Assembly: GCA_029210175.1 (NCBI GenBank)
Contig: JARGPL010000034.1
Coordinates: 1-46,744, forward strand
Direction: 5' to 3'
Source: Minwuia sp.
GTDB lineage: Bacteria; Pseudomonadota; Alphaproteobacteria; Minwuiales; Minwuiaceae
Length of the DNA stretch: 46,744 bases
Shown: piece by piece, positions 19,022 to 27,048 of the stretch
Layout of the letters: each line of letters opens with the position of its first letter
How positions within the stretch are numbered: position 1 is the stretch's first letter
Made by a program: the position numbers and the translations under genes
Notes under the pieces: model-generated
The model's input: the letters and a program-made list of their open reading frames with translations, nothing else
Database searches by the model: none
What the model was told of the DNA's origin: nothing

Positions 19022-19929
19022 GTGTTAGCCTCTGTCACTACATGATCCTCGAAGATGTCACAGCGCTCAAAGAAATACGACATGACGGCCAGCACTGCTG
19101 CCTGATGTTGGGGGGTGCCCGTCATTCCTCCTGCGTACTGCTGCAGTTCCATGAAGGTGCGATCAGCTGATTGCTCCCGCTGCTTCAAGTCTTGATAGCG
19201 ATTACGGAAGCCCTGAGCGATCTCCTCGCCAAAGTCGGGGTTCGGGAACTGGTTGAAATATTTCTCGACTAGTAGCTCTCTCCGACGGCCCTGACGCAGA
19301 AGCTCTGCAGCATCGTCAGATAGATCGTTTACGTTAAGCTTGGAAGCCGAAGGAGCCAACACAGGAGCATTGTTATCGGGGTTCATTCTCTGGATCACCA
19401 TCACAACAGGGCGCAGCGCCTCGAAGTCGAGTTTTGCAAGCACCTGCTGGGTCGGCACGGGGCCAAAGAGGTCTTCAAGTTGCTCCTGTGACAGCGACAT
19501 GGTGATCGCGAAAAGCTCCGAATAGCTCATCTGTTCAAGCGCTACAGCCGGGTTCGCCGCACCGAGGTCTATGAGCTGTTGGATAGCGTTGGCTGGAAGG
19601 CCGTCATCGTCGTTGTGGACAAAGGTCCAGCGCTCCATACGCGACCCCCAGTGCGCAACAGCTCCAAGGAAATCTTCATCGACCTTGGCCTGAAGCTTAT
19701 CGAGCCTCGTTGTCTTTGGAGCGTAGCACTGGAACACCGTCTTGTCGCTGGTTCGGTAGCCATCGCATTTCAAATCACCCTTGTTTCCATATGGCCGCAC
19801 TGCCTGGAAATCACCAGGGAATGCATGGCCCATGATCCTTGAGAACAGATCCTCGAACGACTTGCCATGATTTTCCAAAAATGAGATGCGAAATTTCAAC
19901 TGAAAGAAATGTCTTTGAAGCTCATCCAT
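19018..19929 (-). CDS. ABC-three-component system effector-like protein with nuclease-like N-terminus
   Basis: The 303-residue first gene of the operon has an N-terminal domain with FEDLFSRIM, then RPYGNKGDLKCDGY (about 48-58) and VFQCYAP (about 65-71). This order, an acidic GD-x-K-x-D-G strand followed by a Q-x-Y strand, resembles PD-(D/E)xK/Mrr-type restriction-endonuclease folds, although a clean D/E-x-K pair is not obvious. The remainder is helical and would be the conserved C-terminal ABC-3C domain (CTD) that couples to the middle component. Assigning nuclease activity is an inference. ATG 19929 was chosen; a GTG at 19947 is possible. No strong Shine-Dalgarno sequence is seen for either. 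Confidence 0.75.
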   Translation of the reverse strand: MDELQRHFFQLKFRISFLENHGKSFEDLFSRIMGHAFPGDFQAVRPYGNKGDLKCDGYRTSDKTVFQCYAPKTTRLDKLQAKVDEDFLGAVAHWGSRMERWTFVHNDDDGLPANAIQQLIDLGAANPAVALEQMSYSELFAITMSLSQEQLEDLFGPVPTQQVLAKLDFEALRPVVMVIQRMNPDNNAPVLAPSASKLNVNDLSDDAAELLRQGRRRELLVEKYFNQFPNPDFGEEIAQGFRNRYQDLKQREQSADRTFMELQQYAGGMTGTPQHQAAVLAVMSYFFERCDIFEDHVVTEANT

Positions 19930-20374
19930 CGTCGGCTGCGCCACCACTGCTCACTCGTTCAATCGAATTGGCCAAAGCCACCAGTCTGTGTTCCCCACAG
20001 AATTTTCTACGATATCATGTCTGCCCGAAGCACTCACACAAGTCCAGCACGGTCAAGGTTCAGGAAATGATCAGATCGATGACTGGTGTCCGCTTTGCCG
20101 CAGGCATAGCCGATCTTTTTCACCCGCAGCGAACTTCCACTTCCCGTCCATATCTACCGATCCTACCCGTGTCCACAATGGCCGCTCCGGATCAGACGCT
20201 CACCCTCCCATTCTTGGCAACAGAGGCCCGCGTTCGAAAGGTTAGCGCACCGCGCAGGTGCTGATACCCTTCCTTCTGACCCGAGCCCCTGCCATCCAGC
20301 CACAACCCTCACCCCCCCTTGCCCCCACCCCGCCCCCTGCCTACCATCCTGCTAGACAGATCAGGCGTGAACGC
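19930..20374. other. Right flank of the ABC-3C island, no supported gene
   Basis: This 445-base stretch contains no frame with a recognisable domain or a convincing start. It must hold the promoter of the ABC-3C operon (minus strand), but no clear -35/-10 pair was picked out. Composition shifts back to GC/C-rich by about 20280, marking the right edge of the acquired segment; the parS site and the hydrolase gene follow. Confidence 0.5.
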
Positions 20375-20390
20375 TGTTTCACGTGAAACA
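20375..20390. promoter_or_regulatory. parS site 3 (upstream of the dienelactone hydrolase gene)
   Basis: A third exact TGTTTCACGTGAAACA lies 17 bases before the hydrolase ATG and about 8 kb from the proposed origin. It is the parS closest to the origin among the exact sites and sits beside the ABC-3C island. Confidence 0.95.
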
Positions 20391-20407
20391 GGCGGGAGGA
20401 ATGCATC

Positions 20408-21106
20408 ATGGGGCTCAATACGGTCATCACGACGAAGGACGGTGAGGAATTCGGCGGCTATCTGGCCATGCCGAAGTCTGGCTCAGGCCCCGGGGTCGTG
20501 GTCATTCAGGAGATCTTCGGCGTCAATGACGTCATGCGCGGCACCGCCGACTGGCTGGCGTCGGAAGGTTTCGTGGCGCTGTGTCCGGACCTGTTCTGGC
20601 GCATCGAGCCGGGCATCGAGCTGACCGACAAGACGGAGGCCGACTGGGGCCGCGCGTTCGAATGCTTCAAGGCCTTCGATGTACAGAAGGGCATGGAGGA
20701 CGTGCAGGCGACCATCGATTCCCTGCGCCAGGTGGAGGGCTGCACCGGCAAGATCGGCGCGACCGGGTACTGCCTGGGCGGGCTGCTGGCCTATCTGACC
20801 ATGACCCGCACCGATGCAGATGCCGCCTCCGGTTACTATGGCGTCGGCATCGCCGACATGCTCGACGAGGCGGCAAGCATCACCGGGCCGCTGATCCTGC
20901 ATGTTCCCACCGAAGACGGTTTCGTGCCCAAGGAAGCCCAGCAGGCGATGCACGCGGCGCTGGACGGCCATGGCAACGTCACGCTGCACGACTATCCGGG
21001 GCAGGATCATGCCTTCGCCCGTCAGGGTGGGGAGCATTACGACAAGGCGTCCGCCGACACCGCCAACGCCCGCACGCTTGAGCTTTTCCGCTCCGCACTG
21101 GTCTGA
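20408..21106 (+). CDS. Dienelactone hydrolase family protein
   Basis: The 232-residue alpha/beta hydrolase has VVVIQEIFGVND near residue 31, the nucleophile elbow G-Y-C-L-G-G (a cysteine in place of serine, as in dienelactone hydrolases), an acidic residue in the TEDGFVP strand and a C-terminal histidine in YPGQDHAFAR, completing a Cys-Asp-His triad. Classical members open dienelactones in chlorocatechol breakdown; most chromosomal ones act on unknown esters or lactones. GGGAGGA precedes the ATG. ParB spreading from the adjacent parS could affect its transcription. Confidence 0.93.
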   Translation: MGLNTVITTKDGEEFGGYLAMPKSGSGPGVVVIQEIFGVNDVMRGTADWLASEGFVALCPDLFWRIEPGIELTDKTEADWGRAFECFKAFDVQKGMEDVQATIDSLRQVEGCTGKIGATGYCLGGLLAYLTMTRTDADAASGYYGVGIADMLDEAASITGPLILHVPTEDGFVPKEAQQAMHAALDGHGNVTLHDYPGQDHAFARQGGEHYDKASADTANARTLELFRSALV

Positions 21107-21133
21107 GGCGGGCGTGGTTGGCTGATGCATGCT

Positions 21134-21296
21134 TTCCTGCTTCCGCCCCTGGGGGGGGAAGGGACCGCGCAGCGGTCGATGGGGGGTGAAGCCGCAGGCT
21201 GTTCCGCTGACGCTGGCGGCAATCCCGGCCACGCCGGCCCGACCGCGCCGGTTCACCCCCATCCCGGCCTTTCCCCGTCACGGGGGAAGGGGGTTT
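21134..21296. repeat. GC-rich palindromic intergenic element
   Basis: Nested inverted repeats fill this stretch: GACCGC/GCGGTC with a 3-base loop at 21163-21177, GGGGTGAA near 21182 against TTCACCCC near 21252, and CCCCGT/ACGGGG close to 21276. It looks like a mobile palindromic unit of a type common between alphaproteobacterial genes, but only one copy is in the window, so repeat status is inferred. Confidence 0.5.
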
Positions 21297-21344
21297 GCGA
21301 CAGGCCGACGCCCGATCAGAAAGCGCAGAAACAAGGATAGAGAA

Positions 21345-22325
21345 ATGGTCAAGGCAATCCGCGTCCACGAGGTGGGCGGCCCCGAGCAGATGAAATTCGA
21401 GGATGTGGAGGTCGGTGACCCCGGTCCCGGCGAGATCCGCGTCCGTCATACGGTCATCGGGCTGAACTACATCGATGTCTATTTCCGCACCGGGCTGTAT
21501 CCCGCGCCCGACGGCATGCCCATCGGCATCGGGATGGAGGCCGCAGGCGTGGTGGAGGCAGTCGGCGACGGCGTCGGCTTTCTGAACGCCGGCGACCGCA
21601 TCGCCTATGCCGCACCCCCCACCGGCGCCTATGCGGAGGCCCGCGTGATGCCTGCCGACAAGGTCGTGCGGGTGCCGGACGGGGTCGACGACGAACAGGC
21701 CGCGGCCATGATGCTGAAAGGCATGACGGTGGAGTATCTGGTGCACCGCACCTATGCCTGCCGCGCCGGGGAGACCGTGCTGTTTCATGCCGCCGCCGGC
21801 GGTGTCGGCCTGATTGCCGGGCAATGGCTGAAGGCGCTGGGTGTCCGCGCCATCGGCACGGCGGGCGGGCCGGCGAAATGCGCCCTGGCCAGGGACCACG
21901 GCTTTGCCGAGGTCATCGACTACAATGCGGAGGACTTTCACGCCCGCCTGATGGACATGACCGACGGCCAGGGTGTGCCGGTGGTCTATGATTCGGTCGG
22001 CGCCACGGTCTGGGAAAAGTCGCTGGATTGCCTGCAACCCCGTGGACTCTATTGCAATTTCGGCAATGCCTCCGGCCCCGTGCCGCCGTTTGCGCCGGGG
22101 ATCCTGTCGGCCAAGGGCTCGCTCTACATGACCCGCCCGACCCTGATGACCTACACCGCCAGCCGGGCGGATCTGGAACTGTCGTCGGGGCGGCTGTTCG
22201 ACATGGTCGGCAGCGGCAAGGTGAAGATCGAGATCAACCAGCGCTATGCCCTGGCGGACGCGCAACAGGCCCACATCGACCTGGAAGGCCGCAAGACCAG
22301 CGGCAGCACGGTGCTGTTGCCGTAG
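21345..22325 (+). CDS. NADPH:quinone oxidoreductase (MDR family)
   Basis: The 326-residue zinc-less medium-chain reductase starts MVKAIRVHEVGGPEQMKFEDV and carries GLNYIDVYFRTGLYP, the quinone-reductase GMEAAGVVEAVG segment and a Rossmann motif in HAAAGGVGLIAGQWLKALG. It should reduce quinones with NADPH in the cytoplasm. AAGGA lies eight bases before the ATG at 21345; the frame stays open to 21129 through a GC-rich palindromic element, which is not part of the gene. It is followed 42 bases later by the ocd remnant. Confidence 0.95.
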   Translation: MVKAIRVHEVGGPEQMKFEDVEVGDPGPGEIRVRHTVIGLNYIDVYFRTGLYPAPDGMPIGIGMEAAGVVEAVGDGVGFLNAGDRIAYAAPPTGAYAEARVMPADKVVRVPDGVDDEQAAAMMLKGMTVEYLVHRTYACRAGETVLFHAAAGGVGLIAGQWLKALGVRAIGTAGGPAKCALARDHGFAEVIDYNAEDFHARLMDMTDGQGVPVVYDSVGATVWEKSLDCLQPRGLYCNFGNASGPVPPFAPGILSAKGSLYMTRPTLMTYTASRADLELSSGRLFDMVGSGKVKIEINQRYALADAQQAHIDLEGRKTSGSTVLLP

Positions 22326-22367
22326 GGCCGGCGGTCATCTGACCTGCCCCGAGCCAGAGGATCCGCC

Positions 22368-22910
22368 ATGACCCGCGCCCCGTCCGCCCCCCCGCCACCT
22401 CAGCGCTGGCGGCCCGCCGGGCTGGATGTCGTCAGCTGCAGGTCTGCGGAGGCGGCGATGGAGGGGGTGCAGATCATCACCACCTGCACCGCCGACAAGC
22501 AGAACGCCAGGATCCTGACCGACAACATGGTCGGCGCCGGGGTGCACATCAACGCCATCGGCGGCGATTGCCCCGGCAAGACCGAACTGGCGCCGGAGAT
22601 CCTGCTGCGGTCGTCGATCTTCGTCGCATATCCACCCCAGACCCGCATCGAAGGCGAGATCCAGCAACTGGACGCCGATCATCCGGTCACCGAACTGTGG
22701 CAGACCATGCGCGGCGAAGCCCCGGGTCGCCAGTCGGCAGAGGAAATCACCCTGTTCGACAGCGTCGGCTTCGCGATCGAGGATTTCAGCGCGCTGCGCT
22801 ACATCCACGGGCGCATCCGCGACACGGATTTCTACCAGCCCCTCGACCTGCTGGCCGACCCCGACGACCCGCGCGACCTGTTCGGCATGCTGATGCGCGC
22901 CGACGGCTGA
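22368..22910 (+). pseudogene. Truncated ornithine cyclodeaminase (C-terminal part only)
   Basis: The 180 codons match the C-terminal half of bacterial ornithine cyclodeaminase: TADKQNARILTDNMVGAGVHINAIGGDCPGKTEL, PPQTRIEGEIQQL, ITLFDSVGFAIEDFSALRY and DLLADPDDPRDLFGMLMR are all in place. The usual protein is about 340-350 residues; the N-terminal substrate-binding half and part of the NAD-binding fold are missing, and the first 15 codons (Pro/Ala rich) are unrelated. An open frame and an ATG remain, but the product should not be active. A deletion or rearrangement joined this 3' half to the end of the reductase gene. Confidence 0.82.
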
Positions 22911-22914
22911 GACT

Positions 22915-23640
22915 GCCACCCCCCACCTGTCATCCCGGGCAAGCGCAGCGCAGACCCGGGACCCACGCTTTGCGGCGCTGGTCACGTCAGAGAAGCGTGG
23001 ACCCCGAGTCTCGCGCCCGGGGTGACAGTGAAGTGCATGATCCAATTGATGAACCACTTCACGGACGGCGTGCCCGGGCCTGACCCGGGCATCCAGGGTG
23101 CCGCGCAAACCCCGAAAGTCTGGGCACGCGGATCAGGTCCGCCTGGCACCGTGGGTCGGGGGAAGCGAAGCGGGTCAGCATCCCCACCCGTCATCCCGGG
23201 CAAGCGCAGCGCCGACCCGGGACCCACGCTTTGGCGAGCCGGTCACCTCAGAGAAGCGTGGACCCCGGGTCTGGCGCCCGGGGTGACAGTGAAGTGCATG
23301 ATCCAATTGATGAACCACTTCACGGGCGTCGTGCCCGGGCCTGACCCGGGTACCCAGGGTGCCGCGCAAACCCCGAAAGGCTCGGCACGCGGATCAGGTC
23401 CGCCTGGCACCGTGGGTCGAGGGAAGCGAAGCGGGTCAGCACCTCCACCCGTCATCCCGGGCAAGCGCAGCGCCGACCGGGGACCCACGCTTCGCGGCGC
23501 TGGTCACCTCAAAGAAGTGTGGACCCCGGGTCTCACGCCCGGGGTGACAGCGGTTCGGGCGCTATGCTTCAGACCCCCACAGACGGCGTGCCCGGGCCTG
23601 ACCCGGGTACCCAGGGTGCCGCGCAAACGCCCGGAACTGG
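22915..23640. repeat. Composite palindromic repeat array, block 1 (three units)
   Basis: Three units start with GTCATCCCGGGC at 22929, 23190 and 23451, exactly 261 bases apart. Each has module A (about 99 bp imperfect hairpin running from GTCATCCCGGG to CCCGGGGTGACA), a 35-bp module B (23028-23062, 23289-23323) and module C (GCCCGGGCCTGACCCGGG followed by a TGGCACCGTGGGTCG end). In the third unit B is replaced by a different 31-bp spacer B-prime (23550-23580). Related blocks lie at 41190, 44397 and 46376. Confidence 0.93.
23028..23062. repeat. Module B, first copy
   Basis: This 35-bp element begins GTGAAGTG and ends CACTTCAC, an exact 8-bp inverted repeat around a CAATTG core. Five near-identical copies are seen (23028, 23289, 41297, 41773, 46607), differing at one or two positions. 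Confidence 0.85.
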
Positions 23641-23689
23641 ATGCCCGCCTATGCTGTCCTCACGCCATAGAAACCGGAATCCTGGCCCG

Positions 23690-25309
23690 TCAGCGCCGCC
23701 GCTTCTTGGTGCCACGCAGGTCGTGCATCCCGGCAGTGTCGCGGGGATCGGAGTCCCTGGGGAAGATTTCCTGCTTCTGCACCTTCTGGGTTCCGGTTAC
23801 AGGTAGCGCGTCGAGGAAATAGAGCCAGCCGGGTGCCTTGTAATAGGCGATCTTCTCCAGACACCAGTCCTGAACCTTGCGGGCCAGTTCGGCGGAGGGT
23901 GCGATACCATCCATCGGCACGACACAGGCCAGAACTTCCTCATCGCGCAGTTCATCCACCACGGGCATCACGGCAACCTGCTTCACCTCCGCCATGGCCT
24001 GGATCGCCGCCTCGATCTCGGCAGCGGCGATGTTCTCGCCGGAGCGGCGAATGATGTTCTTCTTCCGATCGACGAAGAACAGCATTTCCGTCTCGTCCTG
24101 GCGCACCACGTCGCCGGTGTGGAACCAGCCGCCGCGCCAGGCTTCCTCGGTTGCTTCCGGGTTCTTCAGATAACCGGAAAAGAAGCCATGCTGCGGCCCC
24201 TCCGGCCCGCCCCAGCGCACCAGCAGTTCCCCGTCGGTGCCGGTCGGGACATCCTGGTCCTCGTCATCGACCACCCGCGCTTCCAGCCCGCCGAAGGGTC
24301 GACCAAAGGCCCGGGTATTGATCTGGCGGGGTTCATGGGCGTCACCGAAGATCCGCCCCGTCTCCGTCATGCCCCAGACCTCGACCAGTCTGGTGCCGAA
24401 GCGTTCCTCGAACAGCGGGTGCATTTCCGGTTCCATGCCGGCGCCCAGGGCAAAGCGGCAATTGTGCTGCTTTTCCTCAGGGCATACCGGCTGTTTCAGC
24501 AGCACCGGCGCCACGATGCCGAGATAGTGGAAGGCGGTGGCCCGCATCTCCACCAGGTCCGACCACCAGCGCGTCGGGTGAAAACGGTCCGGCACGATCA
24601 GACAGTTGCGGCCCAGCATCATGCAGACAAAGGTGACCGCGCCACAGTTCATGTGGAACACGGGCAAGGGGTTGTATATCCGCTCCACCCCCGTCTCCAT
24701 CGTGAAATGGCCGCCGAAGTTCCAGTACCAGGCACCGCCATTCAGATAATAGAAGTTGGTCAGGATGCAGCCCTTTGGCCGACCCGTGGTGCCGGAGGTG
24801 TAGAACAGCCCCACCTCCGTCTCCGGCCCCAGCGTCTCGGCACGGGCAGGCTGCAGGGGTGCCGGCAAGACAGCGGGCATGGCATCGGCATTGACCACGG
24901 GCAGCGGTTTTTCAGGCCTGGCAGCCGCAACAGCTTCGACGAAGCCCACCCGATCGGCGATGACCACCGCCAGATCAGCCTCCGAATGCTGCATCTGATA
25001 GAGCATCTCGTCATGGGTATAGTCGGGATTGACCGGCACGCAGGAAACACCCAGCGCATTCATCGCCAGCAGATGGAAGAAATGCTCGGGCCGGTTTTCC
25101 ATCAGCAGCGCGATGCGATGTCCCGGGCCGTATCCGGCGGCCTGATAGAGTTCCTGCAGACCCGCAACCTCGGCCGCCACCTGGCCATAGGTGAACTCCG
25201 CCCCCTCCGGATGATAGGCCCGGCCGGGATAAGGCGGACAAGCCAGAAAGGCATTGTCCGGCGTGTCGGCGGCAGCTTCCTCGAAACAGGCATAGACGGT
25301 TGGATGCAT
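23690..25309 (-). CDS. AMP-dependent acyl-CoA synthetase/ligase (CaiC-like)
   Basis: The 539-residue adenylate-forming enzyme activates a carboxylic acid to an acyl-CoA through an acyl-AMP. It has the P-loop TSGTTGRPKG (171-180), the NPLPVFHMNCG segment, the A5 motif WGMTETGR, GWFHTGD and the hinge-proximal RSGENIAAAEIE. The sequence layout is closest to crotonobetaine/carnitine-CoA or medium/long-chain ligases; the substrate is unknown. The near-C-terminal lysine is in VTGTQKVQK. GGGAGGGA precedes the ATG at 25309. The 3' end stops about 50 bases from repeat block 1, and the short basic tail GTKKRRR is unusual. Confidence 0.92.
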   Translation of the reverse strand: MHPTVYACFEEAAADTPDNAFLACPPYPGRAYHPEGAEFTYGQVAAEVAGLQELYQAAGYGPGHRIALLMENRPEHFFHLLAMNALGVSCVPVNPDYTHDEMLYQMQHSEADLAVVIADRVGFVEAVAAARPEKPLPVVNADAMPAVLPAPLQPARAETLGPETEVGLFYTSGTTGRPKGCILTNFYYLNGGAWYWNFGGHFTMETGVERIYNPLPVFHMNCGAVTFVCMMLGRNCLIVPDRFHPTRWWSDLVEMRATAFHYLGIVAPVLLKQPVCPEEKQHNCRFALGAGMEPEMHPLFEERFGTRLVEVWGMTETGRIFGDAHEPRQINTRAFGRPFGGLEARVVDDEDQDVPTGTDGELLVRWGGPEGPQHGFFSGYLKNPEATEEAWRGGWFHTGDVVRQDETEMLFFVDRKKNIIRRSGENIAAAEIEAAIQAMAEVKQVAVMPVVDELRDEEVLACVVPMDGIAPSAELARKVQDWCLEKIAYYKAPGWLYFLDALPVTGTQKVQKQEIFPRDSDPRDTAGMHDLRGTKKRRR

Positions 25310-25460
25310 CGGGCGGTCCCTCCCCAGGGTGATGTCAGGCGAACAGCTTATCTGACCCCTGCCCGCCACCGCTAGACCTGTCCATCAAAAGATGGCAGCG
25401 GGCTGGTGATGCAGTCCAACAGCGGAATGATCCAGTGGCCTTGCCCGACAGGCATCACCG

Positions 25461-25907
25461 TCAGAACGGCTTCAGGATCACCATGAAGACGATGATGATC
25501 ATCAGCAGGGTCGGCACCTCGTTCAGCAACCGGTAATAACGGGTGGAGCGGGTATTGGCATCCGCCTCGAACTCCCGACGGCGCTTGCTCAGGACCCCGT
25601 GGGCACCGCCAAGCAGCAGGACCGCCAGCAGTTTCACGTGAAGCCAGCCATCCGCCAGCGTGAACATGCCGAGGTCGAAACCGATCCACAGCATGATGAT
25701 GCCGAACAGGAAACTCGCGATCATGGCGGGGTTGATGATCGCCTTCATCAGTCGCCGTTCCATCACCTTGAAGGTCTCGGACGTCTCGGAGCCGACAGCC
25801 GCATCCACGTGATAGACGAACAGGCGCGGCAGATAGAGCATGCCCACCATCCAGGAGATCACGCTGATGATGTGCAGGGCCTTGAAGACGTCGTAATAGT
25901 CGCTCAT
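25461..25907 (-). CDS. hemJ: Protoporphyrinogen oxidase HemJ
   Basis: A 148-residue four-helix membrane protein that oxidises protoporphyrinogen IX to protoporphyrin IX. Conserved features are visible: K9-A-L-H12, YLPRLFVYH in the first helix pair, and GWLHVKLLAVLLLGGAHG. It follows hemE by 32 bases on the same strand, the usual alphaproteobacterial pair, so the two heme steps are co-expressed. A degenerate parS-like sequence lies inside the coding region at 25630. Confidence 0.94.
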   Translation of the reverse strand: MSDYYDVFKALHIISVISWMVGMLYLPRLFVYHVDAAVGSETSETFKVMERRLMKAIINPAMIASFLFGIIMLWIGFDLGMFTLADGWLHVKLLAVLLLGGAHGVLSKRRREFEADANTRSTRYYRLLNEVPTLLMIIIVFMVILKPF

Positions 25908-25939
25908 GCGCAGGTCTCGCCAGGTTGGAATGGAGCTGT

Positions 25940-26980
25940 TCAGCGGGCCTTCAGCAATTCGGAAAGTTCCTCGACATGCTCCGGCGGGGTTTCCGGCACG
26001 AAGCCATGTCCCAGGTTGAAGATGAAGTTGCGGGTGCCGAAGGTGTCCAGGATATGGCGTGTGGCGCGACGCATGGGTTCACCGCCGACCACCACCAGAC
26101 GCGGGTCGAGATTGCCCTGCACCGGCAGATGGGGCTGCACATGCTGCGCCACCCATGCCGGATCCATGGTCCAGTCGATGCTCAGCGCCGCGATGTCTTC
26201 CAGTTCGGCCGCATGGGCATAGGCAGCCCCGATGCCGCGCGGAAAGCCGATCACCGGTACATCGGGGTAATCCGCATGCACCAGCGCCGCGATCCGCCGC
26301 AGCGGCCCGAAGACCAGCGGTTCCAGATAGGCATGCGGCAAGGCACCTGCCCAGGTGTCGAACAGCTGCACCGCCTCCGCCCCGGCGGCAATCTGCGCCT
26401 TCAGATAAGCCGCGGTTCCCTCCACCAGCAGATCGATCAGCTGTCCGAAGCCTTCCGGATCGCTGAAGGCCCATTGCTTGATCGTCGGATGGTCGCGACT
26501 GCCGCTGCCCTCCACCATGTAGGTGGCGACGGTCCAGGGAGCCCCGGCAAAGCCGATCAGCGCCGTTTCCGCTGGCAGGGACCGGCTCAGGCGGCTGACG
26601 GTCTCGTAGACCGGTCCCAGCGCCTCATGCACCCGGTCCAGATCCAGTGCAGGGATGTCGGCTGTGCGGCGGATCGGTTCCAGCAGCGGTCCCTCCCCCA
26701 CCTTGAATTCCAGATGCTGGCCGAGGGCCTGGGGGAGCAGCAGGATATCGGCAAACAGGATCGCCGCATCCATGCCGAAGCGGCGGATTGGCTGCAAGGT
26801 GACTTCCTCAGCCAGATCAGGGCGATAACAGAGATCCAGAAAATCCCCCGCTTCCGCGCGGGTGGCCCTGTATTCCGGCAGGTAGCGGCCTGCCTGGCGC
26901 ATGAACCAGAACGGCGGTCGATCCACCTCTTCCCCGTTCAGGGCCGCCAGAAACCTTTTCGATACCTGCTTCGATGTCAT
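25940..26980 (-). CDS. hemE: Uroporphyrinogen decarboxylase
   Basis: The 346-residue cytoplasmic enzyme converts uroporphyrinogen III to coproporphyrinogen III. It carries the family signature RPPFWFMRQAGRYLPEYR, then ADILLLPQALG, GFAGAPWTVATYMVEG and FPRGIG, and ends with the NLGHGFVPETPPEHV segment. In many alphaproteobacteria hemE directly borders the chromosomal origin; here a TauD-type gene lies between. It is transcribed away from the origin. Confidence 0.98.
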   Translation of the reverse strand: MTSKQVSKRFLAALNGEEVDRPPFWFMRQAGRYLPEYRATRAEAGDFLDLCYRPDLAEEVTLQPIRRFGMDAAILFADILLLPQALGQHLEFKVGEGPLLEPIRRTADIPALDLDRVHEALGPVYETVSRLSRSLPAETALIGFAGAPWTVATYMVEGSGSRDHPTIKQWAFSDPEGFGQLIDLLVEGTAAYLKAQIAAGAEAVQLFDTWAGALPHAYLEPLVFGPLRRIAALVHADYPDVPVIGFPRGIGAAYAHAAELEDIAALSIDWTMDPAWVAQHVQPHLPVQGNLDPRLVVVGGEPMRRATRHILDTFGTRNFIFNLGHGFVPETPPEHVEELSELLKAR

Positions 26981-27048
26981 CGCCTGCCCCGTTCAAGACG
27001 TTTCGCCATGTGTCGCCCATGCCATCCGGCGCGCCTGCATGCAGGGCA

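Noticed and set aside
19839-20264. A 141-codon plus-strand frame upstream of the ABC-3C operon
   Set aside because: It starts antisense within the effector gene, shows no domain and has non-coding-like composition.
21129-21344. N-terminal extension of the quinone oxidoreductase
   Set aside because: It is only an open frame through a GC-rich palindromic element; AAGGA and the conserved MVKAIRV start lie at 21345.
22915-23640. A CRISPR array
   Set aside because: Units are about 240-261 bases long, palindromic and without unique spacers of equal length; no cas gene is nearby.
23022-23822. A 266-codon frame reading through repeat block 1
   Set aside because: The repeat period is 261 bases, a multiple of three, so one frame stays open by repetition. 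The protein is a repeated translation of palindromes and runs antisense into the acyl-CoA ligase gene.
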